Source: Candidatus Poribacteria bacterium (lineage in GTDB: Bacteria; Poribacteria; WGA-4E; PCPOR2b). Taken from it: 15,531 nucleotides of DNA. The number at the start of each line of letters is the position of its first letter. Position 1 is the first letter of the stretch. Positions 14,337-15,531 of this stretch are shown here, piece after piece. Position numbers and translations under genes: made by a program. The stretch spans positions 1-15,531 of the forward strand of contig JAPUIP010000634.1 in NCBI GenBank assembly GCA_027296925.1, given 5' to 3'. The notes below the pieces were generated by a model. The model made no database searches and was not told where the DNA came from. It saw nothing but the letters and a program-made list of their open reading frames with translations.

Positions 14337-15317
14337 ATGAATCAGAGAAAAGCGAAAATGCATGTGGGTGTGCAGTACGTTGGAACGTCAAAACCGGAGC
14401 TCCAGTTTCTCGTCCGGCACGGTGTGACACACATGGATGCCACCGTCGAAAACATGGAAGTGGAAACGCTCTTGCGGCACAAGCAAGAAGCGGCAGCGGA
14501 GGGCGTCAGCCTGGAGATGACCCATATCGGCATTCCCAAGAGTATTACCCTTGCCCAGGACCCGCAGCGCGACCGGGACATCGATGCGATCTGCAGGACA
14601 ATTGAGAATGCAGCCAAGGCCGGGCTCAGAGGGCTGAATTACGGCTTCTGCATTCTGCCACACCAGCGAACCGAGCACACGCCGGGGCGGGGTGGTTCCA
14701 CGTACAGCACCTTCGACATCTCCAAGTATGATAACGAAACGTTGACTGAGGCCGGTCTGGTGCATCGGGACGAGGCGTTTGAACGGGTCGCCTATTTTCT
14801 GGAGCGGGTCATTCCGGTGGCCGAGGAGAACAAAGTGCAGATGGCCTGTCACCTCAACGATCCGCCGGCGCCGGTCTTAAGAGGTGTCGAACGGTGGAAT
14901 TATCCGGTGTTGGAGGGTCTGAAACGCTTTGTTGAACTGGTGGACAGTCCCTACCATGGATTCAATTTCTGCTGTGGCACCGCTTCGGAAGGGTTGGCGA
15001 ATCCCGGCGAAGAACTGTACGAGATTGTCCGGTATTTCGGGGAAAGGGGCAAGCTTTTCAACATCCATTTCCGAAACATCCGCGGCGGTCTGCACAACTT
15101 CCAGGAAGTCTGGCCCGACGAAGGGGATGTGGATATGTACAGGTTAGCCCAGGTCCTTCGGGATGTGGAATACCCTTATATGGTTATGCCCGACCATGCC
15201 CCGTCCCATCCGGATGACACGTCTCCGCCGGGGGGTTCCGGTCGAGTGCGGCAAGGCTGGGCGTTCCAGTTCGGCTATATCATTGCGTTGATCCAGGCGG
15301 TCAATTCAGAAGCGTAG
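14337..15317 (+). CDS. Mannonate dehydratase (UxuA)-like TIM-barrel enzyme
   Basis: 326-aa soluble protein of the mannonate dehydratase/xylose-isomerase-like TIM-barrel superfamily. UxuA converts D-mannonate to 2-keto-3-deoxygluconate in hexuronate breakdown. Likely metal ligands line up with the UxuA set: His172 in ACHLNDPP, Cys212/213 in GFNFCCGT, His244 in FNIHFRN and Asp286 in VMPDHAP. The GDVDMYRLAQVLRD motif (263-276) is also typical. It is shorter than the ~390-aa enterobacterial UxuA, and ACHLNDPP differs from the usual CIHPDDPP, so the substrate may differ. The reading frame is open from 14094 inside the DUF4159 gene, but ATG 14337, with a purine-rich AAAAGAGAG upstream and a start like that of relatives, is the sensible call. 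Confidence is high for the superfamily and moderate for the reaction. Confidence 0.82.
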   Translation: MNQRKAKMHVGVQYVGTSKPELQFLVRHGVTHMDATVENMEVETLLRHKQEAAAEGVSLEMTHIGIPKSITLAQDPQRDRDIDAICRTIENAAKAGLRGLNYGFCILPHQRTEHTPGRGGSTYSTFDISKYDNETLTEAGLVHRDEAFERVAYFLERVIPVAEENKVQMACHLNDPPAPVLRGVERWNYPVLEGLKRFVELVDSPYHGFNFCCGTASEGLANPGEELYEIVRYFGERGKLFNIHFRNIRGGLHNFQEVWPDEGDVDMYRLAQVLRDVEYPYMVMPDHAPSHPDDTSPPGGSGRVRQGWAFQFGYIIALIQAVNSEA

Positions 15318-15431
15318 AGGCACTCGGAAATAGACCGGAAAGGGGAGGGTTGGGGGAATCGTAGTTCGTGTCACTCTGAAAAACGTACGAGCAAATGACA
15401 ATGACACAGACGAATGCAGGAGCGAATTCAG

Positions 15432-15531
15432 ATGGATGGAGTACGAATCGAATCAGCAGCGGAGAATGGGCAATCCATCATCGACAGGGCCATTCTTAAC
15501 GCCAACATCATCACCATAGACCCCCAACGTC
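15432..15531 (+). CDS. N-terminus of a probable amidohydrolase (partial, cut by window end)
   Basis: Only 33 codons are visible. The frame starts at ATG 15432 with AGGAG 9 nt upstream and stays open to the end; an in-frame ATG at 15414 is the alternative. The visible sequence ends with DRAILNANIITIDPQR, which resembles the first beta strands of amidohydrolase-superfamily proteins (the form LILxNANIITMDP, as in YtcJ-like or cytosine-deaminase-like hydrolases). It starts 114 nt after the mannonate dehydratase-like gene on the same strand. Metal-binding residues lie beyond the window, so this is a tentative family call. Confidence 0.5.
   Translation, partial: MDGVRIESAAENGQSIIDRAILNANIITIDPQR

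Overview
The window looks like an ordinary chromosomal stretch from an uncultivated, diderm (Gram-negative type) bacterium. An Mla lipid-transport system (MlaE/MlaF/MlaD) implies an outer membrane, and the genes use bacterial sigma70-like promoters and Shine-Dalgarno sites. The combination of a short mannonate-dehydratase-like protein, a DUF4159 protein and a malate/L-lactate dehydrogenase family protein reminds me of Candidatus Poribacteria and related sponge or marine lineages. That assignment is an impression from gene content, not a proof. No mobile elements, CRISPR arrays, tRNAs or rRNAs were seen.

Left third (1-5821, all minus strand): one long transcription direction, rpsF - ssb - rpsR - rplI - dnaB - mlaE - mlaF - mlaD (cut by the window edge). 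It starts at a textbook promoter (TTGATA-17-TATAAT, 5821-5793) followed by a leader of about 145 nt. The classical rpsF/ssb/rpsR/rplI/dnaB translation-replication block runs directly into the Mla ABC transporter; the dnaB stop codon touches the mlaE ribosome binding site. The gaps inside the block are not empty. A Rho-independent-terminator-like hairpin lies between ssb and rpsR. The 196-nt gap between rpsR and rplI is dense with inverted repeats, including a compact potential three-way junction and a hairpin over the rplI Shine-Dalgarno.

Middle (5822-11752, plus strand): a divergent promoter region, then an Ldh_2-family dehydrogenase with its own promoter (TTGACT-17-TATACT). Next, behind another promoter (TTGACG-17-TATAGT), come glycerol kinase (glpK), a membrane sensor histidine kinase 1 nt after glpK, and an NtrC-type response regulator 74 nt further on. 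These three could form a glycerol- or carbon-responsive operon, though this is inferred from spacing only.

Right third (11753-15531): a rhodanese-domain protein on the minus strand, whose upstream region holds a strong promoter embedded in nested palindromes. About 320 bp without a convincing gene follows. Then, on the plus strand, come a TonB-like membrane-anchored DUF4159 protein, a mannonate dehydratase/TIM-barrel sugar enzyme, and the first 33 codons of a likely amidohydrolase.

I do not see a clear new multi-gene system. The items most worth a second look are the structured RNA candidate upstream of rplI, the attenuator-like hairpin before rpsR, the palindrome cluster at 12417-12495, and the DUF4159 protein with its TonB-like N-terminus.
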